Source of the DNA: Paenibacillus sp. N3.4
Lineage (GTDB): Bacteria > Bacillota > Bacilli > Paenibacillales > NBRC-103111
Assembly (NCBI RefSeq): GCF_008017805.1
Contig: NZ_VRTT01000033.1
Location: 1-64,000 of the forward strand
Length of the DNA stretch: 64,000 bases
Direction of reading: 5' to 3'
The notes under the pieces were generated by a model. That model ran no database searches and had not been told where the DNA came from. It was given only the letters and a program-made list of their open reading frames with translations. The position numbers and the translations under genes are program-made. Positions 43,522-53,858 of the stretch are shown here, piece by piece (the first letter of the stretch is position 1; every line of letters begins with the position of its first letter).

Positions 43522-45383
43522 ATGGAATTACTGGAGAAAGTACAATTTGAAATTGAACGCTGCATCAGCCGTCTGAAGACTGAGCAAAATGCGGACGGGT
43601 CTTGGAGGTATTGTTTTGAAACAGGACCTGTGACAGACGCCTATATGATGATTCTCTTAAGCACCCTCAACAGCCAAGACAAGGAGCTCATTCCCTTGCT
43701 GGGCCAGCGCTTGCTGAACAAACAGGCAGTGAATGGAGCATGGAAGCAGTACGACGATGATGAGGGTCATCTCTCTTCTACGATCGAGGCTTATACCGGG
43801 CTGCTGCTTTCTGGATATTCAGATCGACATGACCGCCATATGCAATTGGCGGAAGCCTTTATCCTTCGTAACGGCGGAGTTGAGAATGCTCATATTTCCA
43901 CCAAGTTCATGCTGGCTTTAAATCATCTCTACCCTTGGCCTACCTTTTATCCGATCCCTCTATTCTTATTGCATATGCCTAAGTTAATCCCATTTAGCTT
44001 TTACAGATGGAGTTCCTATGTTCGTACTCATTTTGCCCCCGTATGATTCTTGGCCACCGGAAATTCTCGCTTAGGCAGCCATCCGCGCCGGACATCACTC
44101 ACTTATTTGTAACTCGTAAACACAGGAGACTTGATAGAAAGGGGCGTTGGTTATATGTATTTTCCAAATGCTGGCCAGCCAATCCTGTCTCTAAGGCGGC
44201 AATTAAGAAAGCAGAGCGTTATATGCTGCAAAATATAGTACAGGACGGTACTCTCAGCAGTTATGCGAGCGCCACCTTCTTCATGATTTATGCTCTTCTG
44301 TCTCTCGGCTACCAGCCCGATTCTCCTATTATTCAGCATGCCATTCAGGGGTTAATCTCTTTCGGATACCAAATAAAAAATGAGGCCCATATTCAGAACT
44401 CTCCTTCTACGGTATGGGACACGGCGCTGATCTGCCATTCTTTACAGGAAGCGGGACTAACGACAGAAGATCCGGCGATTCAGCATGCAGCTCAATACTT
44501 ACTTACTCTTCAGCAAAGAGATCTAAGGGAGGGGGGAGGGAACACTCTTGTTCACCTCGCAGGAGGATGGGGATTTTCTGAAAGCAGCACTGCAAATCCG
44601 GATGTGGATGATACGCAGGCCGTTTTGCGGGCGCTTACGCGGTTTGCTGACCATCAATTAGACTATCGGGAGGCGTGGAGAGTAGGAGTTAACTGGTTGT
44701 TGGGAATGCAAAATGATGATGGGGGCTGGGCAGCCTTTGAAAAGAACAGCAACCCATATATGACTCGCCTATTCGGTATACAGAACTTTGCTGATACGGT
44801 TGTAGACCCTTCTGCGGCGGATATAACAGGTCGTACCCTTGAATTTTTGGGCAGTCACTTAAAGTTGACGATGACTCATCCCCGGGTTCAAGACAGTGTA
44901 CATTGGCTTATCAAAAATCAAAAAAACGATGGATCATGGTATGGCCGGTGGGGAATTTCTTTTATCTATGGTACGTGGGCCGCTGTTACCGGGATGAGAG
45001 CAATTGGGATGCCTGTCGATCATCTGATCATTCAACAAGCGCTTGACTGGCTATTAAAGATCAGGCAATTGGACGGTGGGTGGGGCGAGTCTTGCAAGAG
45101 CGATATAGATAAAAAGTATGTTCCTGCTCCCTACTCTACAGTGGTTCACACGGCCTGGGCACTCGATACTCTTATTGCCATCCATGATCAGCCAACTGAA
45201 GAGATTAATAAAGGACTGGCCAATTTAATGGAATGGAACAAGCAGGAAAGCAAACGATCATCGTACCCAACCGGTGCCGGGCTGCCCGGGCATTTCTATA
45301 TTCATTATCACAGTTATCCCCATATTTGGCCCTTACTCACCTTGAGTCATTATATTAAGAAATATAATGACTACTGCATGTAA
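43522..45383 (+). pseudogene. shc: Squalene-hopene cyclase, frameshifted
   Basis: ATG 43522 opens an SHC N-terminus (ERCISRLKTEQNADGSWRYC, a QW motif). At a run of five C near 44038 the frame is lost; the second frame goes on MILGHRKFSLRQPSAPDIT with all core features: catalytic DVDD in SSTANPDVDDTQAVLRAL, QW motifs MQNDDGGWAAFE, NQKNDGSWYGRWG and RQLDGGWGES, and the end YPHIWPLLTLSHYI. Total about 620 codons, normal for the family. It cyclises squalene or, in Bacillus, makes sporulenol. One base restores it; may be error or real inactivation. Confidence 0.9.
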
Positions 45384-45520
45384 CCAATTTCACTTTTACG
45401 AGAAAGCAGCCCTGTCCCTTTCTGAACGATCACATATGCTAAACTAACCGTCACAAAGTAGGAGAAAGCTTTAATTTCCATCTTAATGGCGAGAAAATGA
45501 TCGATACGAAAGGAGAAATT

Positions 45521-45805
45521 ATGGCATACCTTGACCCGCAGTTAATGAGAACGTTCCGGTGCAGATTCATGAACCCTCTGCATTTCAACCGTGTTTGCGG
45601 AATTCTTCGGTCCCACAGATTTGAAGATTTAAAAGACTATGGTAGGTGCTGTAACATGATTGATCGGCTATCCGATTGTTTGGGAGTGCCAGTGACACTC
45701 GACCAAAGAGAGAACGCAGCTCAGTGGCTGATGAATTGCTGCGTAGATCCTCAAAATCCTTACCATCGTAGACAGATGTGGAATCTAATCCATGGAGGTA
45801 TTTGA
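45521..45805 (+). CDS. Small Cys-containing hypothetical protein
   Basis: 94 residues from ATG 45521 (ACGAAAGGAGAAATT before it). AYLDPQLMRTFRCRFMNPLH, LKDYGRCCNMIDRLSDCLG, RENAAQWLMNCCVDPQNPYH. Six Cys. Reminiscent of small Paenibacillus proteins of unknown role. A terminator follows. Confidence 0.65.
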   Translation: MAYLDPQLMRTFRCRFMNPLHFNRVCGILRSHRFEDLKDYGRCCNMIDRLSDCLGVPVTLDQRENAAQWLMNCCVDPQNPYHRRQMWNLIHGGI

Positions 45806-45888
45806 TATCAGATTCCGACATGATTTTTGTTCATAACGAACTCGAAATTCCTTTAATAAAAATCTAGATTCTATATAATAATTAAGCT

Positions 45889-45930
45889 ACCGCCTATTAT
45901 CACGATCTGATGTGAATGGGTGGTTTTTCT
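45889..45930 (+). terminator. Intrinsic terminator
   Basis: ACCGCCTATT with AATGGGTGGT (two G-T pairs) followed by TTTTT, 80 bases after the small gene. Confidence 0.6.
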
Positions 45931-45972
45931 TGTTCAGGTCTCTAATCTTCATATGATAAACTAATTTTACAA

Positions 45973-46254
45973 ATGCTCGTATACCGGAGGGAACATGGAG
46001 GACTTGGAAAGAAAGCTTGTGCTCTTTTAAGCAGAACAATGGAGAAAAGATATCAGCTTGGTCTGGATTTCTATGATCGGCATTCTGCTTCCCAATCGAA
46101 AATATTTAAAAAGTTGATGGACACCTCGTGCAATATCAAATGGCGGGAAGCCAACGAGAAGGAGCGCATCTGGATTCTCCAAGCCACCCTATCACCGAAG
46201 GACTTGGGGCTGGACATGAAACCTCTCCCATATACCTTAATCAGGAAATCCTAA
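45973..46254 (+). CDS. Hypothetical protein, start uncertain
   Basis: 93 residues. The part from RTMEKRYQLGLDFYDRHSAS to LSPKDLGLDMKPLPYTL looks coding, but the strong site CGGAGGGAAC serves an ATG at about 45995 in another frame that ends after 11 codons. A frameshift near 46005-46030 is possible. No family recognised. Confidence 0.45.
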   Translation: MLVYRREHGGLGKKACALLSRTMEKRYQLGLDFYDRHSASQSKIFKKLMDTSCNIKWREANEKERIWILQATLSPKDLGLDMKPLPYTLIRKS

Positions 46255-46312
46255 AGCTATATTATTCGTCTTATGAAATGGTAGCTATTGAGTTTTTCTA
46301 GTAGGAGGAAAC

Positions 46313-46555
46313 ATGGGTAAATATAGGAGGTACTTTCCTGTTTTTCTTCTTATTGGACAAATATCTCTCTGGGAACATCATCCTATCTTAGTTGAGGTCC
46401 TCGGAAATAATGGAGAGCAATTACTGATGCAGCATAGGACGACGAGTTCTACAGATTGGTTGATTAATATCCGATCTGTAGTGGTTGGTATTTTGTCCTC
46501 CAACTTGGTCAGCTTGAATGATTTCCGGACGAGCATTCCGAACGCGGTGAAGTGA
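46313..46555 (+). CDS. Small hypothetical protein
   Basis: 80 residues; strong site TAGGAGGAAAC before ATG 46313. KYRRYFPVFLLIGQISLWEH then LVEVLGNNGEQLLMQHRTTS. No family recognised; the C-terminal half may be read in a degraded frame. Confidence 0.45.
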   Translation: MGKYRRYFPVFLLIGQISLWEHHPILVEVLGNNGEQLLMQHRTTSSTDWLINIRSVVVGILSSNLVSLNDFRTSIPNAVK

Positions 46556-46885
46556 TACGTACACGGTTGTAGGCAGAAAAATTAAATATAAAGCGGGAGC
46601 GAGGTGGATTTTTGCTTTATTTTATTATCACTGAGCGGGAAAACCTGTATTCACAACCCATATGATTAAAAATAACATCCTTATCATAAATTTTTCCATC
46701 TGCGGAAACAAGCTTGTGCTTTATAATAATTAATCTAGGAGAAGGAAGGAGCTGGTCTAATAACTTGGAAGCGATTCCAAGAAAAGTGGCTTTGGTAGTG
46801 TATTCATTTGTATATCACACGGAACGCAGCTGTTGTCTTGACTCCCACGTTTAATTATCCGTATTTGACACAAGGAGGCTCTAGG
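46556..46885. other. Upstream region of the giant secreted-protein gene
   Basis: 330 bases without a gene; T-rich segments and GCTTTATAATAATTAATCT near 46718 (TATAAT) could be a promoter for the large gene 150 bases downstream. Confidence 0.35.
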
Positions 46886-49800
46886 ATGTCTATTAAGATG
46901 TTTAAGCAACGAGTTCTAAAAAGGGTATTAAGCTCTGTTCTTTCATTTGTACTTGTATTTTCGCTTATTATTAGTGTTTTTCCAGCGTTAACAGTTCTTG
47001 CAGCGACGGGAGACAGCTTAGATATACTGAACATTGAAGTGAACAAGCCAGTAAACGCAGCAGTTGATCTTAATCAAGCAACCATTGATATATCGTTGCC
47101 CTACGGCACCTTATACCAAATGTTGAACGTAACAACGAACCTAGGCGCTTCCGCGACACTTTACAGAAGCAACGGAACAACAGCTATCTCTTTTGCTGCC
47201 AGCGGCATCAACAAAGGCGATGCCAAAATGGACTTATTTTCAGCAAGCGGAACGACATTGTATTATTTGACGGTAACCGATAAGAGCAACAGCAGCAACA
47301 GTAAAAAATATACGATTACGGTTACTGTGGAAAGCGCTTTGCCCGCGATTGCAGGCCCTATGGGACCTAACGACAAATTTTTGCCACTCAATATTCATGC
47401 GGGCGAATCCGCATGGGATGTGATGGGCGCTTCTAAAATTGGCAATGGCAGTACGACAGGTTCTGTAGAAGGTCCGGGCACCCCCTCATCCTACAGCGGA
47501 AAATCGTGGTCGGATTCTGTCTATGACCGTTCTGGAGACTACCCTGTGGCTTCTACAGTTCCTGAATCCTGGCTGGGAGACAACATGTATTTGCAGACCA
47601 TTGGCAAAAACGATGTGGATGCGCTCACAAAATACGGGATCGCCAATACTCCGGGCGCAAATAAATTGAACTCCGACATTTTGCGTTTTCATGAATTTTT
47701 GCCTTTCGTTGCTCCAGGGGGCGTGGGCCGGGACGACGGCGATCGCGGAGCGGTCAACAGCGACCGCCAGAGACTGGAAATTAAGAGCAACACCGGCGCG
47801 TCCAGTATCGATGCCAATAGTCTGGGCGGCGACATTATGACCCATCACTGGAGGCTTATGCTTCCAGCGGAAACGTTAAAGTTTCAGAATGATACGGCGA
47901 ATCATCAAGCCGGTGATTTTATTAATCCCCAAAGGTTTTGGCACATATTCCAATTGAAAGAAGTGTCAGGCAACGCAGCCGGCCAGCCGGTGACTACCCT
48001 TTCGCTAGTTTCAAGCGGAGGCAAAGGACAACTTGAATTCCGAAACAATCCGGATGGCGGCGATGCGGACAGAATAAAGCCATTGTTCACAATTCCATTA
48101 GACAAGGTCGTTGACCGCTGGCTGGATATGGAAGTTACTATTTTAACAGCCGATAACGGTTATCTTTACGGTAAGCTTGTCGACCTGGAAACAGACAAAG
48201 TGCTTTTCCAAGGCGGAATGACAGCCGAAACATATAGACGCCCTGAAGTGAAGAACCCGATTACCGGCAGAATCGAAAGAGGCGACCTGCCTGTTGAATC
48301 AGGGCAGCAAAATCGTTCCAAATGGGGTCTATATCGGGGGATGTACAATACTCCGGGAGATGCGGCCTATGCAGATGAATTTCAATCGGCAACGATGTAT
48401 TTGGCTGATACACACCTGGTCAAAAGGGATAAAGACAGTTACATTTTCCCTGATGGCTGGAATCCGAATGCACAAGCTAAGGATGTTGCAGCCTGGGTCA
48501 GACAGAAAGAAATTTCGGCTTCCGTAGGCACAGCGTTCAATAAATTACCATTACCTTCCAAAATTGATGTTACCTTAAGTACGGGTAAAACGGAGATGGT
48601 AAACGTCACATGGAGCCCGACCGATTACAAGCCCAATGTCTCAGGTATAACTAAAATTTATGGCGAGTTCAGCGGTCCAGGCATTACGAACAGCAAAAAC
48701 ATTAAGCCGTCGATTGACGTCAACCTTGCGGCTTATAAAAACTGGGCGGTAACGCCGGGGGCCGAAATTAAGGTTGTCACTCAAAGCGGAGCAACCAAAA
48801 ACAACTTTATCGATGACAATTCATCCACCAATTGGCAAGCGCATAGTTCCTTATCGAAGCCATCAGCAGGCAATCACCAGTACTGGGCGGCTATCAAGCT
48901 GGAACAGAAGATCGATGTCAGCAAAATTGAAATTGAATGGACGAATAATAGTAAAATATTGAAAAACTATCAAGTGTACTCTACAAATAATGCTGCCGCC
49001 TATAATGAACTTGTGGAGGGCGGTAACTTTGACACCAATCCCAATACAGGAACAGAAAAACCGCTCTTGACTGCAAATGGCGCTTCGTGGATTCCGATTC
49101 CCGGAGCAGGAAAGACGACTCCGCCTGGCAGTACGAACCCGAAGGTTAGCTATACTTTGGCAGAGTCGGTTGGAGCCCAATATTTGCTGCTTGTATCCGA
49201 TGTCGATCAGATAAGTGCCGGTGGCTTGCTCAGCAATGTATTCAGAGCCTTCGGAGTACCATCTGTATCGGAAACAGAACCGGAAGTTCCTGCTGGCTCT
49301 GTCAACCTGTTGGATCCGTCCCGCTTTACACCACAAGCAGGCGTGAATCTCAAGGTAAGTTCGGAAGCTCCGGGTCATTCGGGAGCAGACGCTTTGAAGT
49401 CGGGCGGCAGCGGCTATTGGCGCAATTCAAGCTCGAATATATATAAGAACGATTATTCGCCTTCATCATTGGCATTGACTCTTGACTTGGGCGTGTCAAA
49501 AACGATCGATAAATTGTACCTTGAAATACCTAACACGATCGCAAATATCCAAGCCAACGCGACAAGATTCGAAGTATATTACTCTAATGACCCCGGCGCT
49601 TGGGCAACTGCGCCAACGGCTTCTGATTCGGCAAGCTATTATGACTGGAAAGCGAACGGCTGGATGCTGGCCGGGGGTACGGAAACAGAAGGCTTATGGT
49701 CTTATAAAACCTATAACGGTCAAAGATGGGGCTATGATAACAAGACTTTCCTGTATCCGTTCACAGCCAGGTATGTAATGATACAAATTGTATCTGTCGG

Positions 49801-52800
49801 ACCGGGCGACAAGCGCACGGATGATAGCAAATCGATGATGGGTTTATCCGGCTTGGTTATTTACGGTAAAAATCCGGCATCTAACACAACAGTTCTCGCG
49901 CCGGCTAAGGATACCTACAGCACATGGGATCAAGTCGCGCCGATAACTGCCAGCATAAATCTTACCAACGGCCAAACGCTGACGAGCATCTCCAAAGGAT
50001 CTGATACACTTCGTCTCAATACGGATTACTCGTTATCGGGCAATGCGGCTACATTCGCACCTTCATACCTAGCCAAATTGCCGCTCGGCACCAATGAATT
50101 TACGTTCCACTTCAGCAAAGGCGCTCCGTCTGTATTCCTGCTGGACGTAACCGCCCGCGGTTATGGCGCGAATGAGAAGACGATCAAAATGAACGCTATT
50201 GAAGGCGTATCTCCATTTAACATTTTGGGCGGCGCAATGCAGACCGACGAACCGGTTGAAGGGATAACGAAGAGGATCAGGGATTCTTACCACGAGTTTT
50301 ACGGTGACGATCCTCGGGCGACTTTGGCCGACGACCATATCTTGAGCGTATGGGACAGCTTCCTGCAAAAAAATGTGTTCAAGGTCGTTGCCAACGGCAG
50401 AGGCGTGAATGACGCAAACGCAGAAAATGTTCGCAACGGCGAGTACGGCCACAAGGGTGTTTTTGACCCGGCATTAGGCTATGTTGTTGACGGCGCAGCG
50501 ATCAATGACAGGCAAAGAGTCGAAATTCGTCCAAGCGAAGATTCGACCCATGATTTTACCGCCTATGAGGGAGATCTGGTGAACTATCAATGGCTTTGGA
50601 ATATTCCGGACGGCAACCAGTGGAATCAATCAGGCTTCAGACATATATTCCAGTTGAAGGCTACGAATGCCCAAGGGGCTAATACATTGCCGGGCGGCAA
50701 CAGCGGCGGAGAAAACGGTGCATATCTGCTCGCGATGTCAATTTCCGGAACGACAAGCAGGAACCTCGTTGTGAATCATAACCGGTATGACGGCGATAAG
50801 ACTCTGTTGACCATTCCGTTAAAAGAAATCGACAGCCATTGGATCAAGGTGGAGCTAAACGCACTCATTTCCGATACCGGTTGGCTTACGATCAAAATAA
50901 CGGATATGGTAACCGGCAAGGTATACACTTTTGACAGCCCGGATGTTTATCAAGTGTTTACGAACTCGGGCGCAACCGACGGTGTGAAGGACTTATGGAG
51001 AAGAGCGGAGAGAAGCGGAATTGAGACCGAGTATCCGGCTACGTTCGATCAATATCAGCGTCCGAAGTGGGGCATTTACCGCAGCTCCAATGGCGGCGCA
51101 AACTCTGTATATGACGCATCGCTTCAGCTTGCCGACATTACCATAAGCAAGGTGGCATCAGGCGTGTCCGCTGTAAACCTTGCGCTTAATAAAAAAGCGT
51201 ATAACGTAGGCTCGACAGAAGGCGCCAACCCGATCCAGTTGCAATCTGCGCGGGCTAATGAATACGGTAATGCAAACAAGCTGACCAACGGCGTACTGGA
51301 AGACGCAACCAAGTACAATGTGAACAACGTGACCAGCTTGAGTCAAATTGGGGGCTACTCGTGGCTCGGTACCGATGGAGCAAGCAAAGGCAGCTTCGTC
51401 ATTGACCTTGGCCAGGCCATGGATTTCAGCCAAATCAGACTGTTTGCAAAATCGACGAGATTGAAAGGCGCAACCGTTAATGTATCTGATGATTTCAGTA
51501 ACCATACATCGGCGGCTGAGTTTGACGCCATGACATTTAGACAAGTGGATAAACAGACAGTGCAAGGTTATACGTATGCGACAGGCAACAACAACGGCGG
51601 TGCCGATTCGGCAGATAGTTCGTACCCGATAGACCTTGGTAAGACCTACCATTCAAGGTATATCAAAGTAAAGGTAGAGAACGCATCCGGCGGCAACGCG
51701 GGTTCGGATCTTACAGGACCTCCGCGCCTTACACAAGTTCAAGTGTTTAATGCGCCGACTCCTCCGCAGAACCTAAAGCTTGAAACCAGTGGTTCAGCAA
51801 AAATTCTGAAATGGGATTCCAATGCATTAAGCGGAGGCTACACGGTTTATAATGGCACTACGGTACTTGCTGACTTATCGGCAGGCACAACAAGCTATAC
51901 TTTACCGAGTAACATGACCGATGTGTCCAAAGTCGCTGTAAAGTCAATGGGAACAGATCCGTATTCTCGCAAGTTTATGATTTCGGCACCGACCTTACTG
52001 GCAGAATCTCCGGTCCAGGCGCAGATTGTAAGCATTACACCGATCAACATCACGACAACAGAAGGAACTGCGCCTGTATTGCCTTCGGTAGTAACAGCGG
52101 TTTACAGCGATAGCACGACTAAGCAACTGCCTGTCATCTGGAACAGCATCAATTCATCCCAATATGCAGCTGCAGGAAGCTTTAGCGTACAAGGAACCGT
52201 AGCAGACACAACCTATAAGGCATTGGCTAATATTACGGTGGTTCAAATTGCTCTGCCAACAGCGGCGGATATTGCAGCAAACCTTTCAGCCATTGCAGCT
52301 CCGGCGAAAGACGCGACAAGTGTAACGTTGCCGTCTGTACCATATGGGTTTACCATAGCTGTCAAGAGCTCGAATAACACTTCGGTCATTCTAACCGATG
52401 GAACTATTATTCCGCCAAACGTGCAGACCACGGTTAACCTTGTCTTGGAAGTGACTCGGACATCGGACAACACCAAAGCGGTTACTGGCAGCCTTCCAGT
52501 CGTTGTTCCGGCCAAAACGGTCGCAGCACTTGCGGCAACGCTAACGGGACCGGGCGTCTTATATCCGGAGCAATCGTTTGATCTGACCTATGGATTAAGC
52601 AACACGGGTTCGATCGTTAGCGGAGGCATTTATGCCGAAGATTTGACCGTTAATTATGACCCAGCGCAAGTACAGCTAAGAGTGGTAACCCCGTTGATCG
52701 ATGGCCTTTTTGTGAGCCATGCGGGAACACCGGGGCATATTCGAATCATCTCGGCCAGTGAAGGAGCCTCTCATGCCATTACGGACAGCAACAGTAGAGC

Positions 52801-53371
52801 GATCTTGAAGCTGAGCTTCCAGGTGAATCCTGCAGCGCAATCCGCGAGCAGCAATGTCTCCTTGTCAGACGTGGTCGTCTCCGACGGCCATGGCGTAGAA
52901 ACGCTTGTGCAAGGCGCATCCATCAGTTTACAAATTACGGTCGTGGATAAAACGGCACTGAATGCACTGATAGCAACCGTACAAGCGAAGTGCGATGCGG
53001 CAGAGGAAGGAAGCAGACCGGGACAATATCCAGCAGGCTCGAAAGCAGCTCTTCAAGCGGCTATCGCTAAGGCACAAAGCGTAGCAGGCAATTCTGAAGC
53101 CACAACGGATCAAGTTAACCAAGCTATTGCCGATTTGAATGCATCGCTGCAGGCGTTCCTTGCTTCGATCCATGCTGCGATACCAGGGGATCTGAACGGT
53201 GATGGCAAATTCAGTATCGGCGACTTGGCTATTGTTGCTAGTCACTATGGAGAAACCCTGAGCAGTCCGAACTGGTTAGCAAGCGCGGATATCAATAACG
53301 ATGGTGTGATAGATATTAACGATCTTGCGGCTGTAGCGCAAAAATTATTTTACAGCAGTAGTTGTCTATAA
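46886..53371 (+). CDS. Giant secreted multidomain polysaccharide-degrading protein (two lyase-like modules, cohesin and dockerin)
   Basis: 2161 residues from ATG 46886 (CAAGGAGGCTCTAGG). Signal peptide about 1-40 (VLSFVLVFSLIISVFPA, cleavage near VLAA). Then a cadherin-like sandwich (about 45-150), lyase-like module 1 (about 160-540; SDRQRLEIKS, HHWRLMLP, FWHIFQLKE), an F5/8-type discoidin domain (about 610-800), another discoidin-like region, lyase-like module 2 (about 1090-1420; NDRQRVEIRP, YQWLWNIPD, FRHIFQLKA), a third discoidin domain, a Big_4 Ig-like domain (about 1705-1770), a cohesin-like domain (about 1865-1995), FIVAR three-helix (about 2005-2085) and a dockerin (DLNGDGKFSIGDLAIV, DINNDGVIDINDLAAV). 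Substrate unknown. Confidence 0.85.
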   Translation: MSIKMFKQRVLKRVLSSVLSFVLVFSLIISVFPALTVLAATGDSLDILNIEVNKPVNAAVDLNQATIDISLPYGTLYQMLNVTTNLGASATLYRSNGTTAISFAASGINKGDAKMDLFSASGTTLYYLTVTDKSNSSNSKKYTITVTVESALPAIAGPMGPNDKFLPLNIHAGESAWDVMGASKIGNGSTTGSVEGPGTPSSYSGKSWSDSVYDRSGDYPVASTVPESWLGDNMYLQTIGKNDVDALTKYGIANTPGANKLNSDILRFHEFLPFVAPGGVGRDDGDRGAVNSDRQRLEIKSNTGASSIDANSLGGDIMTHHWRLMLPAETLKFQNDTANHQAGDFINPQRFWHIFQLKEVSGNAAGQPVTTLSLVSSGGKGQLEFRNNPDGGDADRIKPLFTIPLDKVVDRWLDMEVTILTADNGYLYGKLVDLETDKVLFQGGMTAETYRRPEVKNPITGRIERGDLPVESGQQNRSKWGLYRGMYNTPGDAAYADEFQSATMYLADTHLVKRDKDSYIFPDGWNPNAQAKDVAAWVRQKEISASVGTAFNKLPLPSKIDVTLSTGKTEMVNVTWSPTDYKPNVSGITKIYGEFSGPGITNSKNIKPSIDVNLAAYKNWAVTPGAEIKVVTQSGATKNNFIDDNSSTNWQAHSSLSKPSAGNHQYWAAIKLEQKIDVSKIEIEWTNNSKILKNYQVYSTNNAAAYNELVEGGNFDTNPNTGTEKPLLTANGASWIPIPGAGKTTPPGSTNPKVSYTLAESVGAQYLLLVSDVDQISAGGLLSNVFRAFGVPSVSETEPEVPAGSVNLLDPSRFTPQAGVNLKVSSEAPGHSGADALKSGGSGYWRNSSSNIYKNDYSPSSLALTLDLGVSKTIDKLYLEIPNTIANIQANATRFEVYYSNDPGAWATAPTASDSASYYDWKANGWMLAGGTETEGLWSYKTYNGQRWGYDNKTFLYPFTARYVMIQIVSVGPGDKRTDDSKSMMGLSGLVIYGKNPASNTTVLAPAKDTYSTWDQVAPITASINLTNGQTLTSISKGSDTLRLNTDYSLSGNAATFAPSYLAKLPLGTNEFTFHFSKGAPSVFLLDVTARGYGANEKTIKMNAIEGVSPFNILGGAMQTDEPVEGITKRIRDSYHEFYGDDPRATLADDHILSVWDSFLQKNVFKVVANGRGVNDANAENVRNGEYGHKGVFDPALGYVVDGAAINDRQRVEIRPSEDSTHDFTAYEGDLVNYQWLWNIPDGNQWNQSGFRHIFQLKATNAQGANTLPGGNSGGENGAYLLAMSISGTTSRNLVVNHNRYDGDKTLLTIPLKEIDSHWIKVELNALISDTGWLTIKITDMVTGKVYTFDSPDVYQVFTNSGATDGVKDLWRRAERSGIETEYPATFDQYQRPKWGIYRSSNGGANSVYDASLQLADITISKVASGVSAVNLALNKKAYNVGSTEGANPIQLQSARANEYGNANKLTNGVLEDATKYNVNNVTSLSQIGGYSWLGTDGASKGSFVIDLGQAMDFSQIRLFAKSTRLKGATVNVSDDFSNHTSAAEFDAMTFRQVDKQTVQGYTYATGNNNGGADSADSSYPIDLGKTYHSRYIKVKVENASGGNAGSDLTGPPRLTQVQVFNAPTPPQNLKLETSGSAKILKWDSNALSGGYTVYNGTTVLADLSAGTTSYTLPSNMTDVSKVAVKSMGTDPYSRKFMISAPTLLAESPVQAQIVSITPINITTTEGTAPVLPSVVTAVYSDSTTKQLPVIWNSINSSQYAAAGSFSVQGTVADTTYKALANITVVQIALPTAADIAANLSAIAAPAKDATSVTLPSVPYGFTIAVKSSNNTSVILTDGTIIPPNVQTTVNLVLEVTRTSDNTKAVTGSLPVVVPAKTVAALAATLTGPGVLYPEQSFDLTYGLSNTGSIVSGGIYAEDLTVNYDPAQVQLRVVTPLIDGLFVSHAGTPGHIRIISASEGASHAITDSNSRAILKLSFQVNPAAQSASSNVSLSDVVVSDGHGVETLVQGASISLQITVVDKTALNALIATVQAKCDAAEEGSRPGQYPAGSKAALQAAIAKAQSVAGNSEATTDQVNQAIADLNASLQAFLASIHAAIPGDLNGDGKFSIGDLAIVASHYGETLSSPNWLASADINNDGVIDINDLAAVAQKLFYSSSCL

Positions 53372-53408
53372 AAGAATAATTGATAGGGGAAGGGTTCAAT
53401 TAATAGAT

Positions 53409-53438
53409 ACAGGCTGCCGGAATGATCCGGCAGCCTGT
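53409..53438 (+). terminator. Intrinsic terminator
   Basis: ACAGGCTGCCGG and CCGGCAGCCTGT form a perfect 12-bp stem, 37 bases after the giant gene. Confidence 0.85.
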
Positions 53439-53453
53439 GTTTATGTGCGCCCA

Positions 53454-53533
53454 TTAAGTGGTGATCGCTTCACCGTATTCAGCCGGGGAGAAGTCGCCTA
53501 ATTTTTTCTGGAAGCGTTTAAAATTGGATCTTC
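53454..53533 (-). pseudogene. C-terminal fragment, possibly AraC-type regulator or transposase
   Basis: On the minus strand NFKRFQKKLGDFSPAEYGEA followed by ITT and a stop. The F-x-K-x-x-G-x-(S/T)-P-x-x-Y pattern recalls the end of AraC domains or of IS3-type transposases. Nothing upstream continues it. Confidence 0.3.
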
Positions 53534-53858
53534 TTCTCTAAGCATGAATTATAAGGTAAATCAAAAAGTAAGAGCAGATTGAGATTGCCGTCAAAACGAC
53601 TGGAGACTGCGTAAGATCAGGGGTTGTTCCAAAAAAGCCCCTTCTTATTCTGAAAACCCCTAAAATGATAGGAATTTAAACAAATAGGAAAAGAAATCAA
53701 ACTAATTTTTACCATGAAAGCACATATAATTTGACAGCAGCGGAATGATCTAAATTTCTGCCAACTTCTGCTGCTCAAAATTAATCCAAAAGGGAGGTAA
53801 GTAAGGGTAACTGTTTCAGAAATAAAAACCAAAAAATAAAATTTCAGGAGGTATTTTG
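53534..53858. other. Leader region of the secreted lyase gene
   Basis: No gene. AT-rich; the ribosome site AGGAGG at the right end belongs to the next gene. Confidence 0.4.

Noticed and set aside
47486-47848. Minus-strand ORFs inside the giant secreted-protein gene
   Set aside because: They are shadows of the + strand gene, which has consistent domains throughout.
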